This document shows positions 15,937-25,229 of a stretch of DNA of 64,000 bases, in pieces; within the stretch, counting starts at the first letter, position 1; every line of letters begins with the position of its first letter. Below the pieces are notes generated by a model. That model saw nothing but the letters and a program-made list of their open reading frames with translations, did not search any database and had not been told where the DNA came from. Source of the stretch: Lysinibacillus_B sp031181585 (lineage in GTDB: Bacteria > Bacillota > Bacilli > Bacillales_A > Planococcaceae); NCBI RefSeq assembly GCF_047301505.1, contig NZ_CP154840.1:1612001-1676000 (forward strand), written 5' to 3'. The translations under genes were made by a program, and so were the position numbers.

Positions 15937-16314
15937 ATGAAATTAATGCAACGTTTTATTTTAAGCCGATCTGCTGAGAAACGACTTGTTTATTTCTATG
16001 GAATGGTCACAGTGGACGAACATGTATGGCTATTACGGGACAAAGCTGGTGATTTACTAATGTTTGAGGATAAAGCCGACTATCCATTTTTACTTCCTGT
16101 GTGGCCAAGCCGAAGCTTCGCGGAAACGGTGGCTGAAAAAATAGATGAGCCATATGAGGCGTTCAATATAACACTTTCGTCCTTTGTAGACGATTTACTT
16201 GTCCGGATAGAAAAGGACGGCGGCGCGGCAGCGATCTTTCCAAATGGCCATGATACGATTACTCAGACCCGCGAGGAAATAAAGGAAATGCTGCGTACTA
16301 TTGAAAAGCAATAA
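15937..16314 (+). CDS. DUF2750 domain protein
   Basis: A 125-residue soluble protein. The domain signature is clear: a strand with VYFYGMVTVDEHVWLLRDKAGDLL, then DYPFLLPVWPSRSFAETVA, a phrase characteristic of DUF2750, and a C-terminal helical part with FVDDLLVRIEKDGGAAAIFP. ATG 15937 has only a weak upstream site. Immediately after its stop are the gene's terminator stem (16338-16361) and copy A of the dispersed repeat. The role of DUF2750 proteins is not known. Confidence 0.75.
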   Translation: MKLMQRFILSRSAEKRLVYFYGMVTVDEHVWLLRDKAGDLLMFEDKADYPFLLPVWPSRSFAETVAEKIDEPYEAFNITLSSFVDDLLVRIEKDGGAAAIFPNGHDTITQTREEIKEMLRTIEKQ

Positions 16315-16337
16315 CGCCAGGAAATCTATATATAACT

Positions 16338-16361
16338 AAACGGCTGCCCTGGCAGTCGTTT
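16338..16361 (+). terminator. terminator stem of the DUF2750 gene, interrupted by repeat copy A
   Basis: Stem AAACGGCTGCC/GGCAGTCGTTT with a CT loop. Instead of a T-tract it runs directly into the repeat element (TTCAGAGTAAAGACAAAG). Confidence 0.6.
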
Positions 16362-16485
16362 CAGAGTAAAGACAAAGCCGATAATTGGCTTTGTCTTTAT
16401 GTTTTTCTGATAAGTTTTATCCAGCCTGGCTTGAAAAAGCTTGTCAGACTAGGCGCGTCCCCGAACGAGGAAAATGAACTGCTGT
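16360..16485 (+). repeat. dispersed terminator-associated repeat, copy A (decayed)
   Basis: Begins TTCAGAGTAAAGACAAAGCC with its own hairpin (AAAGACAAAGCC/GGCTTTGTCTTT, 16367-16398) and a T-rich tail. It continues with CCAGCCTGGCTTGAAAAAGC and TTGTCAGACTAGGCGCG, matching copies B, C and D. The similarity fades after about 16470, and the right terminal part (GTTTGTCAACAGGCTGA) is missing. This is the oldest-looking copy. Confidence 0.75.
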
Positions 16486-16555
16486 GTTTGTTTTGATATA
16501 ATTTACCATTTTATGCTAAGGTGAATTTATCATTACTATATTGGAGGATAAACAG

Positions 16556-17158
16556 ATGCGTTACGTACGTTTTGTACCACCTACAGACCACTATGATAAG
16601 CGGATTGAAGCGGTCGATGAGGAAATATGTACCCTTATCAAAAAGCGAAAGGACCTGTCGGATGAAAATCCTGGTTTTCCTACGAAACAGCTGATTGCTT
16701 CTTGGGCAGAAAAATTTGATTTCTACGAAGACTTTTTAAACAGTCTGTTTCATAATTTCTTAAATGAAGAAATGTATAAACCACAGGTAGAGCCAGAAGG
16801 ATTTGTAAAAAATATCCCGCTGTTAAAGACGTTTGAGAAAAAGGAAAAGTTTTATACGCTCACATTTGTACAACAATTTGAAAATGCCAGTGTCGTTCAT
16901 TTACATATGGACGAAAATAAGCCGGTTGAAATGGAGAAAGTGCTTCACCGGCACTATCAGCATTTTGAACTTTCGGTAGAAGCGCCAGAAATAATTTATA
17001 ACTGCCGGCTCGCAAGGAGCTCCGGGTCCGGTGAGCATATGTCTTACAAGTATGTTGTGTCGCCTGCCTTACCTGATGATCGTTCCAAATATACATTAGT
17101 ATTTAAAGAATTTGAGGAACCTTTCGGAAAACCAACGGGATTTGAATTCAGTATGTAA
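16556..17158 (+). CDS. hypothetical protein
   Basis: A soluble protein of about 200 residues starting at ATG 16556. The longer frame begins with a TTG that is itself part of the ribosome binding site TGGAGGA. The N-terminus has a helical, charged stretch (YDKRIEAVDEEICTLIKKRK), which could pack as a short coiled coil and superficially resembles chorismate mutase-type helices. The C-terminal half is rich in beta strands (HFELSVEAPEIIYNCRLA, SKYTLVFKEFEEPFG). I do not recognise the family. The gene stands alone with its own terminator. Confidence 0.6.
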   Translation: MRYVRFVPPTDHYDKRIEAVDEEICTLIKKRKDLSDENPGFPTKQLIASWAEKFDFYEDFLNSLFHNFLNEEMYKPQVEPEGFVKNIPLLKTFEKKEKFYTLTFVQQFENASVVHLHMDENKPVEMEKVLHRHYQHFELSVEAPEIIYNCRLARSSGSGEHMSYKYVVSPALPDDRSKYTLVFKEFEEPFGKPTGFEFSM

Positions 17159-17216
17159 AACAAAAGAAGCTTACAAATTTCTGGTGCTAAAGAAAACGTT
17201 CCTTAAAGGGAAGAGA

Positions 17217-17244
17217 CCTTTCAAGGTTTACAAGTCTTGAAAGG
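17217..17244 (+). terminator. terminator
   Basis: Stem CCTTTCAAG/CTTGAAAGG with a ten-base loop, followed by CCCCTTTATC. Confidence 0.65.
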
Positions 17245-17322
17245 CCCCTTTATCTATTTACTTGAAATGTAAAATATCTAAAATTCTATTGGAATTCAGC
17301 GAATGACTCAAGGGGGATGAAC

Positions 17323-18648
17323 ATGTGTAAATTATTAAGAGGTGGTAACGTACTCGATATAGAGACAGGTATTTTTAGCAAAAAGGATATTTTAGTGATA
17401 GGTTCACATATCATGCAAGTAGCAGAAAATATTGCCGTATTAGATACATATGAAGTGCTGGACTGTGAAGGTAAATGGATTATTCCAGGGCTACTCGATA
17501 TGCACGTACACATTAAGCACAATTTTTCACCGTTTTTCACCGCATCGGGTATTACAACGGTCCGTAATACAGCAGGTAGTGTTATTGAGTTGGCGAATTT
17601 AATGGTTGATAATCCACAAGCTATCCATCCGCGTGTCATTTCTGCAGATCGTATGATTGATGGTCCTCCTGGGCTATGGGGCGATACAAGCCCATATAAC
17701 CTTAATACGGATGATGAGAATGAAGCCCGCCAGGAAGTGCGAAGGCAGGTTGAAGAGGGTGCAGATTTTATAAAGGTGTACGGCTGGCTAAAGAAGAAAG
17801 TGATGGAAGCAGTAGTTGATGAAGCGAAAAAATATAACAAAGAGGTAAGCTGTGACTTACTTCATTCCACTTCAGTAAACGCTATTGATGCAGCTAATAT
17901 TGGGATTCAATGGAATGAGCATTGTTCGGGTGTTGTCCAGGCAATATTCCCCGAATGGTCCATGAAAGCTGAGCAGCATGTGTGGGATGCAATTGATTGG
18001 GAGCATCCTGACGAAGAGAAGATTAGAGAAGTATGTGCAGCTATGTTAGGAAAAGGTGTAATTCTCTGTCCGACGATGACTATTTTTGATCAAATCAATT
18101 TATTAAATGATTATTGGAAATCTGATCATCCAGTAATTCGAAAAATAATGGAAAATGAAGGCTTGATGAACCAGTGGAATCAAATGCTTGGTCATCAAGC
18201 TGGACTGAAATATATGGGTTTGCAGCATGCTTATACGAAAAAAACAGCGTATATCTATCATCAAATGGGCGGCCTTGTTGTAACAGGGACAGACACACCG
18301 GCAGGGATTTTCACTTATCCAGGGATGGCTTTACACCGGGAGCTTATGCTATTTGTCGAAAGCGGCTTTACAGAGATTGAGGCATTGCGAGCAGCAACTA
18401 TCAATGCAGCTAGAGCATTAAAACGAGATGATTTAGGGTGTATTAAAGAAAATACTGTAGCCGATCTTGTTATTTTAAACTGTAATCCGCTTATAAATAT
18501 TGAGCATACAAGAGAAATTGATTTTGTTATCAAGGGAGGAGAAAAGCTCCAATATAAAACAATCTTCCAACACCTGATGACACCTGAACAACAGGAAAAA
18601 TTTGACGAGGAGCTATTGCTTACATTCAAAGAGCATCAGTTATTATAA
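17323..18648 (+). CDS. amidohydrolase family protein, imidazolonepropionase-like
   Basis: A metal-dependent hydrolase of 441 residues. The N-terminal beta-sandwich strand ends in WIIPGLLDMHVHIKHNF (metal-binding HxH). The barrel contains DFIKVYGWLKKK (lysine at the carboxylated-lysine position), LLHST and WNEHCSG (histidine ligands), and VTGTDTPAG (metal-binding Asp). The C-terminal ADLVILNCNPL returns to the sandwich. AAGGGGG is adjacent to the ATG at 17317, so ATG 17323 with a six-base spacer is preferred. It resembles the Met-dependent hydrolase/prolidase-like subgroup; the substrate is unknown. The gene is monocistronic. Confidence 0.85.
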   Translation: MCKLLRGGNVLDIETGIFSKKDILVIGSHIMQVAENIAVLDTYEVLDCEGKWIIPGLLDMHVHIKHNFSPFFTASGITTVRNTAGSVIELANLMVDNPQAIHPRVISADRMIDGPPGLWGDTSPYNLNTDDENEARQEVRRQVEEGADFIKVYGWLKKKVMEAVVDEAKKYNKEVSCDLLHSTSVNAIDAANIGIQWNEHCSGVVQAIFPEWSMKAEQHVWDAIDWEHPDEEKIREVCAAMLGKGVILCPTMTIFDQINLLNDYWKSDHPVIRKIMENEGLMNQWNQMLGHQAGLKYMGLQHAYTKKTAYIYHQMGGLVVTGTDTPAGIFTYPGMALHRELMLFVESGFTEIEALRAATINAARALKRDDLGCIKENTVADLVILNCNPLINIEHTREIDFVIKGGEKLQYKTIFQHLMTPEQQEKFDEELLLTFKEHQLL

Positions 18649-18649
18649 C

Positions 18650-18678
18650 CGTCACAAATCGTAATACTAGCAGTGACG
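18650..18678 (+). terminator. possible terminator of the amidohydrolase gene
   Basis: Stem CGTCAC/GTGACG with a 17-base loop and a CTCTTTC tail, immediately after the stop codon. The structure is weak. Confidence 0.4.
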
Positions 18679-18799
18679 CTCTTTCGGTAAGTAATAGTAT
18701 ACGGTGTGAATAGAAATTTCTCTATTGAAAAAGTAGTAGATTTTTATAGTAGTTTATACTAAAAAGTATTTGAGTAAAAAATCGGGAGGCAATGGGAAA

Positions 18800-19087
18800 A
18801 TGAAAGCATTTTTTTCAAAGGGCTGGGTGAGTAGTCTTATAACCTTCGTTTCCTTGCAACTGATTCTAATTTTCTTTGAAACGACTTGGTCACCGAAATT
18901 CCGAGATATGGATGGGACATTGTTCGGCAAGCTATCTGAGACGGCGCTTTTTATTGAATGGTTCGCGCCGTATGATACACCATTGTTCAACTTGTTTTCA
19001 GCTTTCTTTGCGATCGTCTTACTTCCATATACTCTACTCGGTGTCATAAGAGAGTTATTCTTTAAAAAGCAGGCTGCTAGCCGTTAA
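18800..19087 (+). CDS. YfzA-like membrane protein
   Basis: A 95-residue protein with two membrane helices: residues about 8-27 (WVSSLITFVSLQLILIFFE) and 60-80 (LFNLFSAFFAIVLLPYTLLG). The loop between them contains FRDMDGTLFGKLSETALFIEW. The pattern fits the YfzA-like family of Bacilli. GGGAGG at 18784-18789 and the reading frame favour ATG 18800 over the earlier TTG 18770. Function unknown. Confidence 0.6.
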   Translation: MKAFFSKGWVSSLITFVSLQLILIFFETTWSPKFRDMDGTLFGKLSETALFIEWFAPYDTPLFNLFSAFFAIVLLPYTLLGVIRELFFKKQAASR

Positions 19088-19148
19088 AGAGGCATTCGGT
19101 GTACAATCAGTTATAGATGAAAAATAAATAGTACTAGGAATTAAACGA

Positions 19149-19180
19149 AGCATTCCTTCAGCAGGAGAGGGGTGCTTTTT
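19149..19180 (+). terminator. terminator of the YfzA-like gene
   Basis: Stem AGCATTCCT/AGGGGTGCT (with G-U pairs) followed by TTTTTATTTGG. Confidence 0.7.
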
Positions 19181-19742
19181 TATTTGGCAAATAGGAATGA
19201 GTAATTCCTGATGCTGTATGTATTTATCAAAATAATATTTTTAAAAGAACTCGTTATTCTATAATTTTGGCTGCGAATTAGACTGCAGACATGCGAAAGA
19301 ATCACAAAATGAGCTGTTTGTGACTAGTATGTTTTAACAAAATCCATTTCCGCATCCATTTTAGTAAACTAATGATAGAATAAAACGAGAACAAGAATAT
19401 ATTGTATGGAATTGGTAATTTTATGTAGATCATGGTATTTTACTTCTTTATGTACAACTCTTCCGATCTAAATGCGGCAGATGAATGCAGGTTAGTTTCC
19501 TTTTTAGTGAAAGTGTAACCAGCTGCGAGTAAGAAGTAAAAACCTCCGGAGTGTTATGTGATTCGGAAGGGTGCTCTTGTAGAGGAAGTCAGCCTTTGTC
19601 ACATCATACGATAAGGACTGAATGGTCCGTGTTTTGTGGGCCAAAGCACAAAGCCGAATCAAAAGAAAACTTCCAGGTGTCTTTAAGAATGGTTTTATAA
19701 ACTTTGTCAATTCTACGATTGTTGATGATTGGGGATTTTAGA
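19181..19742. other. intergenic stretch of about 560 bases
   Basis: AT-rich sequence in its first half. I see no supported gene, RNA or repeat; short frames present on the minus strand lack ribosome binding sites. The long leader before the histidine kinase gene could hold regulatory structure that I cannot identify. Confidence 0.4.
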
Positions 19743-21824
19743 ATGGAAAAAGAACAGACGAGATATTTGCGGCTTGCTAATATAACAAAAATAATAAATA
19801 CAAATCTAGAGCTTCGCGAAGTATTACGTCATGTTACAACCGCAATATCTGAAGAAATTGTTCAATGTGATGCAGTAGGTATTTATTTACCGCAGGGTGA
19901 TGGAACATATAGAGGGTTTGTTGGGAAACCTGAGGTGATGAGCGGACAAACACTTGATATGCAAATCATTGATCCAGCCGATGATATGCTGGCAAAAGAA
20001 GTGATTGAAACACGAAAAACAATTTATATTCATGATACCTCCCGGGATGACCGCCCTGATGAAAGACCGGTGGAGGATTTCAAAATGAAATCAATTTTGG
20101 CGCTGCCTATCGCATTCGAACAGGAGCTGTTCGGGTTAGTTTTTTTATTCAACTATGGGACTCCTATGAATTTAACGGAGCTGGAAATCCAAAGTGTAGA
20201 AGCGTATGTGAATATGGCGGCGGTTGCTATTCAAAATGCCAATATTTTAAAACAGCAGGAACGCTTGATTGCCGAAAAGCAGCTGCTGCTTGATATTACC
20301 CGTGATCTTTCGATGAGCTCCTCTATGCAGGAGAGTTTTGATAAGTGTTTTTTCTACTTGGGGAAATTATTAGATAATCATAACTTAATCGGCTACCTTC
20401 TAGAACCAAGAGACAAAAAAATACTGAGAAGCGGTAAGCTGAACAAAGGGAATGGCTGTATCGAAGGAGAGCGTTTTGAGAGGCAGGCTATTGACCAAAC
20501 TTTCGTGCCTGTTATTGATCATGTAGTCGAAAAAAAAAGCGGTATTTTTATTCCGGATGTATCTATAGATAGAAGGTTAGATCATAAAGTATGTCAGCAG
20601 TTTAATATTAATAGCCTCCTTATCATGCCATTAGTTTCACTGGGCGAAGTGTTAGGCGTAATAATCGTCACTAATTTAGAAGATAAGGGTCATGAAATTT
20701 CTGAATCCCACATGACACTGGCACAATCTATAGCTGATACAACAGCTTCTTCCATTTCGAATTTGCTTCATATGGATAGGCTTGAGAATATGGTGAAAGA
20801 GCGTACAAGAGACTTAGCCACAGCGAACGAAAAGTTAACAAGTGTCATCGAAAGTATTACGGACGGTTTTATTGCATTAGATAAAGAATGGAAATATACA
20901 TTTATTAATAAACATCATCATTTACCTAAAAACAAATCAGCGGAGGATGTATTAGGAAAAAACATGTGGGAAACATATCCTGAGGCAGTTGGTACGACTA
21001 TTTATCAAAAATTTCATCAGGCCATGAGAGAAAGGATTCCAGTAAATTTTGAAATTCAATCTATTTACGAAGATCTGTGGTATGAGATAGCGGCATATCC
21101 CTATGAAGATGGCATTTGCTGCCTTTTGAAAAATATTACAGAGAAAAAGAAATATGAACTGGAACTAAAAAGGTTATCCGGCCTTGAATTAATCGCACAA
21201 ATGGCAGCCGGCATCAGCCACGAAATACGCAATCCCATGACAACTGTGCGTGGGTTCCTGCAGCTCTTGCAAGAGAAAGTGGAATTTATCGAATATGCCA
21301 GCTATTTCCAGTTAATGATTGAAGAGCTAGATCGTGCGAATTCAATTATTACAGAATTTCTTTCGATCGGAAAAACCAAAACGTCGAGTTTACAGAGACT
21401 GGACCTGAACGAAATCATTAAAGATATTGCTCCTTTGATTATGATCGATGCGTTTAATCAAGAAAAAAACGTTGAAGTAGATACGCAGCAAACACCATTA
21501 TTGCTTTTAAATGCTAATGAAATAAGACAACTAGTCATTAACCTTTCCCGCAACGGTCTGGACGCGATGACCGAGGGAGAGGTACTAACGATCAAGACTT
21601 ATAAGGAAGGCAAGGATTGTGTAGTATTAGCAATTCATAATCAAGGTAAAGGCATTACCCCGGAAGTGCTGAAAAAAATGGGCACACCTTTCTTCACGAC
21701 TAAGGACAGCGGTACAGGGTTGGGACTGGGTGTGTGCTACGCCATCGCTGCCCGTCATAACGCCAAAATTGAAGTGGAAACAGGGGAAGAAGGTACTACA
21801 TTTTTTGTGAAGTTTTCGGTTTAG
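19743..21824 (+). CDS. GAF-GAF-PAS sensor histidine kinase
   Basis: A soluble sensor kinase of 693 residues without membrane segments. GAF domain 1 spans about residues 15-170 (ISEEIVQCDAVGIYLPQ ... FGLVFLFNYG). GAF 2 spans about 190-345 (SLLIMPLVSLGEVLGVIIV). A PAS domain follows at about 365-470 (SIESITDGFIALDKEWKYTF). The HisKA domain has the phospho-acceptor GISHEIRNPMTTVRGF (His near residue 493). The ATPase domain has the N box NLSRNGLDAM, G1 HNQGKGIT and G2 GTGLGLGV. GGGGAT sets ATG 19743. No response regulator gene is adjacent, so it is an orphan kinase. Such proteins in Bacilli often feed the sporulation phosphorelay, but that is inference. Confidence 0.9.
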   Translation: MEKEQTRYLRLANITKIINTNLELREVLRHVTTAISEEIVQCDAVGIYLPQGDGTYRGFVGKPEVMSGQTLDMQIIDPADDMLAKEVIETRKTIYIHDTSRDDRPDERPVEDFKMKSILALPIAFEQELFGLVFLFNYGTPMNLTELEIQSVEAYVNMAAVAIQNANILKQQERLIAEKQLLLDITRDLSMSSSMQESFDKCFFYLGKLLDNHNLIGYLLEPRDKKILRSGKLNKGNGCIEGERFERQAIDQTFVPVIDHVVEKKSGIFIPDVSIDRRLDHKVCQQFNINSLLIMPLVSLGEVLGVIIVTNLEDKGHEISESHMTLAQSIADTTASSISNLLHMDRLENMVKERTRDLATANEKLTSVIESITDGFIALDKEWKYTFINKHHHLPKNKSAEDVLGKNMWETYPEAVGTTIYQKFHQAMRERIPVNFEIQSIYEDLWYEIAAYPYEDGICCLLKNITEKKKYELELKRLSGLELIAQMAAGISHEIRNPMTTVRGFLQLLQEKVEFIEYASYFQLMIEELDRANSIITEFLSIGKTKTSSLQRLDLNEIIKDIAPLIMIDAFNQEKNVEVDTQQTPLLLLNANEIRQLVINLSRNGLDAMTEGEVLTIKTYKEGKDCVVLAIHNQGKGITPEVLKKMGTPFFTTKDSGTGLGLGVCYAIAARHNAKIEVETGEEGTTFFVKFSV

Positions 21825-21977
21825 ATCGGAAAGTGTTAAGGAATCGTATTTTCATAATAAGGTGATGCAGTACGGGAAATCACAATCATTATCCAAAAGA
21901 ACAAAATGAACGCACCCTGTAATTTTATTCAGGAGTGAGGCGTTGACTGTTAGGAAAATCTTCATTACCAAAATAAC

Positions 21978-22015
21978 AAACCGCACGATTACTATTCACG
22001 GTATTCGTGCGGTTT
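21978..22015. terminator. bidirectional terminator between the kinase and TerD-VWA genes
   Basis: Stem AAACCGCACGA/TCGTGCGGTTT with a 16-base loop. TTTTTGC follows on the plus strand and TTATTTTGG on the minus strand. It lies between convergent genes. Confidence 0.85.
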
Positions 22016-22044
22016 TTGCTTACTTGCCTATAGAAAAGCAGGTA

Positions 22045-23385
22045 TTAGATTAATCCTTTTGTCCGCGCTGTCTTCACCCATTCGGGATATTCCTGCATAA
22101 GCAGGTCATACAGCTCGTCGTCCGAAATAGCTGCCGGATCTTTCACACTAAAGAAGTCTGCATTGTCGATATAGCGCCCTGTTAAATTGTCGAGTTGTTC
22201 TAGGAATGTAAAGTCTGATTGCAGCAGGCTTTTGAAAAAACCTTTTTTCGCATCTTTTTTTGATTCACCAATCGCCATGAACTGCCAGAAAAGCGGTTCG
22301 TATGAAGAGTCTTGAATGTGCTTTGTTGTTTCTGCTTTATCGAATGTATCGCCATCGGTTACGAACATGACGTAAATAGGTATGTTTTGAGATAACGGCT
22401 GTTTCCGGGCCTGTGCTGATCCGAAGTAGTGCTGGCGGATAAGCTCCATCGCTTTTGCATAGTAGGTGCTTCCTTCCAATGGGTATTGTCTGATAAGCCG
22501 GTTGACAAAGCCATCAAAATTGCTGATTGATAATTCTCCTGCATCATGAGCACGTTGACCGAAAAGGAAAATGTCGATCGAGCCATCATCATCAAAGCGG
22601 GTGCCGAGTGCTAAAATACGCTCGGCAAAATCCTGAATTTTGCCGGAACTATAAAGCTGGGACATGGAACCTGAAATATCCAAGCATAAAGCAACCTTTG
22701 CATTATGATGCTGCAGACCGACCTTTTCTAAGGAAATCTTTGCTTTTTTCGAAAGATCGAGCAGCTTTGGTGCTTCTTGTTCTAAACGCTTTTCGAGTAA
22801 TACCTTTTTATCAGTAGGTGGTGGGGGAGGCGGCGTGCTTTGTGATGAAGGTGCAGGGCTCTGTTCCTCCCGAACCTGACCACCGAAGCTCGTGAGAAGT
22901 GCCGCGAGCCCGCCATCAAAACCTTGCCCAACAGCAGCGACCCGCCAGAGCGATTTATAATACACTTCTGCAATAATGATTGCCTTTTCGTTTTTAAAAT
23001 CAGCACCTCTTAATTCATACATGAGGAGATGCTGGCCGCCTGACTGAATCGTAATGGATCCAGATTCAATCATATCCATTGTTCCGTTGCCGTCAATTGT
23101 TGCTGTAAACACAAGATACTGGATTGAAGACGGAAGTTTCGATAAATCAATCGAAAATGAACCGCTGCCATTACTTGAAGACGTCAAACGTATTTCTGCA
23201 AGCGGGGACTCAAGCTGATTATAAAAAATCATATAGCGGTCATCGGTTAATTGCTTATTAGCATCCAGGCCAAAACAAGTAATATCAATTTCGAAACCAG
23301 ATGTAATCTGGACCGATACCTCCAGCTGACTGTTTGGCGTATAGTCTGATAATTTCACTTTTTCACCGCGAATAAAATGTTTCAT
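22045..23385 (-). CDS. TerD domain-VWA domain fusion protein
   Basis: A cytosolic protein of 446 residues with two modules. Residues about 1-180 form a TerD domain (IRGEKVKLSDYTPNSQLEV, FEIDITCFGLDANKQLTDD, ELRGADFKNEKAIIIAEVYY), a calcium-binding fold of tellurium-resistance proteins. A linker of about 40 residues contains six consecutive prolines. Residues about 240-446 form a VWA domain with an intact MIDAS motif (LCLDISGSMSQLY) and VTDGDTFD. The minus-strand AAAGGAG selects ATG 23385; the earlier start has no such site. TerD/TerF-like proteins normally cluster with other ter genes, but this one is alone. Confidence 0.85.
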   Translation of the reverse strand: MKHFIRGEKVKLSDYTPNSQLEVSVQITSGFEIDITCFGLDANKQLTDDRYMIFYNQLESPLAEIRLTSSSNGSGSFSIDLSKLPSSIQYLVFTATIDGNGTMDMIESGSITIQSGGQHLLMYELRGADFKNEKAIIIAEVYYKSLWRVAAVGQGFDGGLAALLTSFGGQVREEQSPAPSSQSTPPPPPPTDKKVLLEKRLEQEAPKLLDLSKKAKISLEKVGLQHHNAKVALCLDISGSMSQLYSSGKIQDFAERILALGTRFDDDGSIDIFLFGQRAHDAGELSISNFDGFVNRLIRQYPLEGSTYYAKAMELIRQHYFGSAQARKQPLSQNIPIYVMFVTDGDTFDKAETTKHIQDSSYEPLFWQFMAIGESKKDAKKGFFKSLLQSDFTFLEQLDNLTGRYIDNADFFSVKDPAAISDDELYDLLMQEYPEWVKTARTKGLI

Positions 23386-23645
23386 TCTTCTATCTACTCC
23401 TTTATGTTGGGGGTTGCTCACAGCCTATCAAGGGATATGCCTGTAATGAAAAACGAATGGTGTCTATTCTATTTGATTAGCAAACTTTCTTTTATTTATC
23501 ATAAACAAAACAGTTAGCTTTTACCATTTATCGCTAATGCAAGAATGAAGTTTATATCGTTTAATAAGCAATGTTTAGCGGCCAAAAAATGAACATGTTT
23601 CTTGGAGCAGGTTATGTAGAGAGCAGTTGTGCAGAAAACATAAAC

Positions 23646-23680
23646 CCTCCCAAGCAACGAGGAAATCTATGCCTGGGAGG
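23646..23680 (-). terminator. terminator of the aminotransferase-ald-mmsA operon
   Basis: Read on the minus strand, CCTCCCAGGC pairs with GCTTGGGAGG, followed by GTTTATGTTTTC. It lies just after the mmsA stop codon. Confidence 0.75.
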
Positions 23681-23693
23681 AAATAAGGAAATG

Positions 23694-25208
23694 CTATTTA
23701 TTACTTGGGAAAGCGAAGGAAAGGCCGGATGTATCGCTTGGTGTAATCCAGCGTTCCGAGATCATTTTGGATTTTGTATAGAATCGTGCTTGGTCCGGTC
23801 CGAACATTTGACCATCACCAAAACGGGAGCCTTTAAACCCGGCGAAGTTATGGTAGCCTACTGGAATAGGAATTGGTACATTGACACCGACCATACCGAC
23901 ATCAATTTCGGTAGTAAACTTACGGGCTGCTGATCCATCATTTGTGAAGATCGTTACACCATTGCCAAGCTCATGCTCATTAATTAATGAAATTGCTTCA
24001 TCCAGCGTATCAACTCTCACAATATTGCGGACTGGTCCGAAAACCTCCTGATCATAAATTTCCATACCTGGTTTGACATGGTCAAATAACGTTGGAGCAA
24101 GGAAGAAACCTTTGCTGTTTTTTGTAATCTCTTTTTCACGGCCATCTACAACGAGTGTGGCACCCTCAGCTTCTCCCTGATCAATGGCAGCAAGAACAGA
24201 TTGCTTTGCCTGTGGGGAAATGACCGGTCCATAGTCAGCACCATCCTGGTAGGCACCAACTTTTAATGCTTCAATTTTCTCTTTTAAAATATCAACGAGG
24301 CGGTCAGCAGTATCCTGACCGACTGCCATTAACGTCGAAATTGCCATACAACGCTGAGATGCCGCCCCATAACCAGCACTGATAAAGGCATTGGCTACTT
24401 GCTCCAAGTCAGCATCCGGCATCACAACCATATTGTTTTTACCGCCGCCTAACGCGACAACTCGCTTGCCGTATTTTGCGCTAGTTTCATAAATATAGCG
24501 TGCAACAGGTGTCGAACCGACAAATGAAATTGCTTCAACAGCTGGGTTTTCCAGTAATTCGTTTACTGCCTCTTTATCTCCGTTCACAACCGTCCAAATA
24601 CCATCTGGCAATCCTGCTTCTTTCCAAAGCTCGGAAATGTAAAGGGCTGTCATCGGTACCCGCTCTGAAGCTTTTAAAATAACGGCATTCCCGACAGCAA
24701 CCGCCATGCTTGTTTGTGCAAGAGGCACCATGATAGGGAAGTTAAATGGCGCAATAGCAGCGACTACACCTAACGGATATTTGGCTGAATAAGCATTGAT
24801 GCCGCCTCCTACATTGACGGAATATTCACCTTTCATTAAATGGGGAGCGCTGATGGCTAAGTCTACTGATTCAAGTCCCCGTGTGATCTCACCCATTGCA
24901 TCCTCTACCGTTTTGCCGCTTTCTGTACAAATTAAGTCAATTACTTTTTCCGTATTGGCAGTAAGAAGATTCCGGAATTTCAATACAATTTCTGCTCGCT
25001 TCGCTACACTTAAGTCTCTCCATGCGGGAAATGCTTCGCTCGCTTTCTGTACAGCGGTTTTTACTTCTGTTACTGATGCTAATGGAACCTTGGCAATGAC
25101 CTCGCCAGTTGCAGGGTTGTATACGTCAGAGAAACGTCCGCTTGCACCAGCTGTTTGCTGGCCGCCAATAAAATGTGTTAACTCTTTTACAGTTGTACTA
25201 TTTGTCAT
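23694..25208 (-). CDS. mmsA: CoA-acylating (methyl)malonate-semialdehyde dehydrogenase
   Basis: An NAD-dependent aldehyde dehydrogenase of 504 residues that turns malonate semialdehyde or methylmalonate semialdehyde into acetyl-CoA or propionyl-CoA with loss of CO2. Family-specific features are YNPATGEVIAKVPLAS at the N-terminus, the cofactor region IAPFNFPIMVPL, and the nucleophile in YGAASQRCMAIS. The C-terminal GVNVPIPIPVGYHNFAGFKG distinguishes MMSDH from other aldehyde dehydrogenases. It is the last gene of the minus-strand operon after the aminotransferase and ald, so malonate semialdehyde from beta-alanine is the most economical substrate. IolA-type function in inositol breakdown is less likely, because no iol genes are present. 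Confidence 0.93.
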   Translation of the reverse strand: MTNSTTVKELTHFIGGQQTAGASGRFSDVYNPATGEVIAKVPLASVTEVKTAVQKASEAFPAWRDLSVAKRAEIVLKFRNLLTANTEKVIDLICTESGKTVEDAMGEITRGLESVDLAISAPHLMKGEYSVNVGGGINAYSAKYPLGVVAAIAPFNFPIMVPLAQTSMAVAVGNAVILKASERVPMTALYISELWKEAGLPDGIWTVVNGDKEAVNELLENPAVEAISFVGSTPVARYIYETSAKYGKRVVALGGGKNNMVVMPDADLEQVANAFISAGYGAASQRCMAISTLMAVGQDTADRLVDILKEKIEALKVGAYQDGADYGPVISPQAKQSVLAAIDQGEAEGATLVVDGREKEITKNSKGFFLAPTLFDHVKPGMEIYDQEVFGPVRNIVRVDTLDEAISLINEHELGNGVTIFTNDGSAARKFTTEIDVGMVGVNVPIPIPVGYHNFAGFKGSRFGDGQMFGPDQARFYTKSKMISERWITPSDTSGLSFAFPSNK

Positions 25209-25229
25209 GAAATCAATCTCCCTTCGTTA

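Noticed and set aside
22527..22817. Plus-strand frame opposite the TerD-VWA gene
   Set aside because: Antisense to a clear VWA domain, with no start signal.
23571..23933. Plus-strand frame across the 3' end of mmsA
   Set aside because: It is antisense to a well-supported gene and its terminator, with no ribosome binding site.
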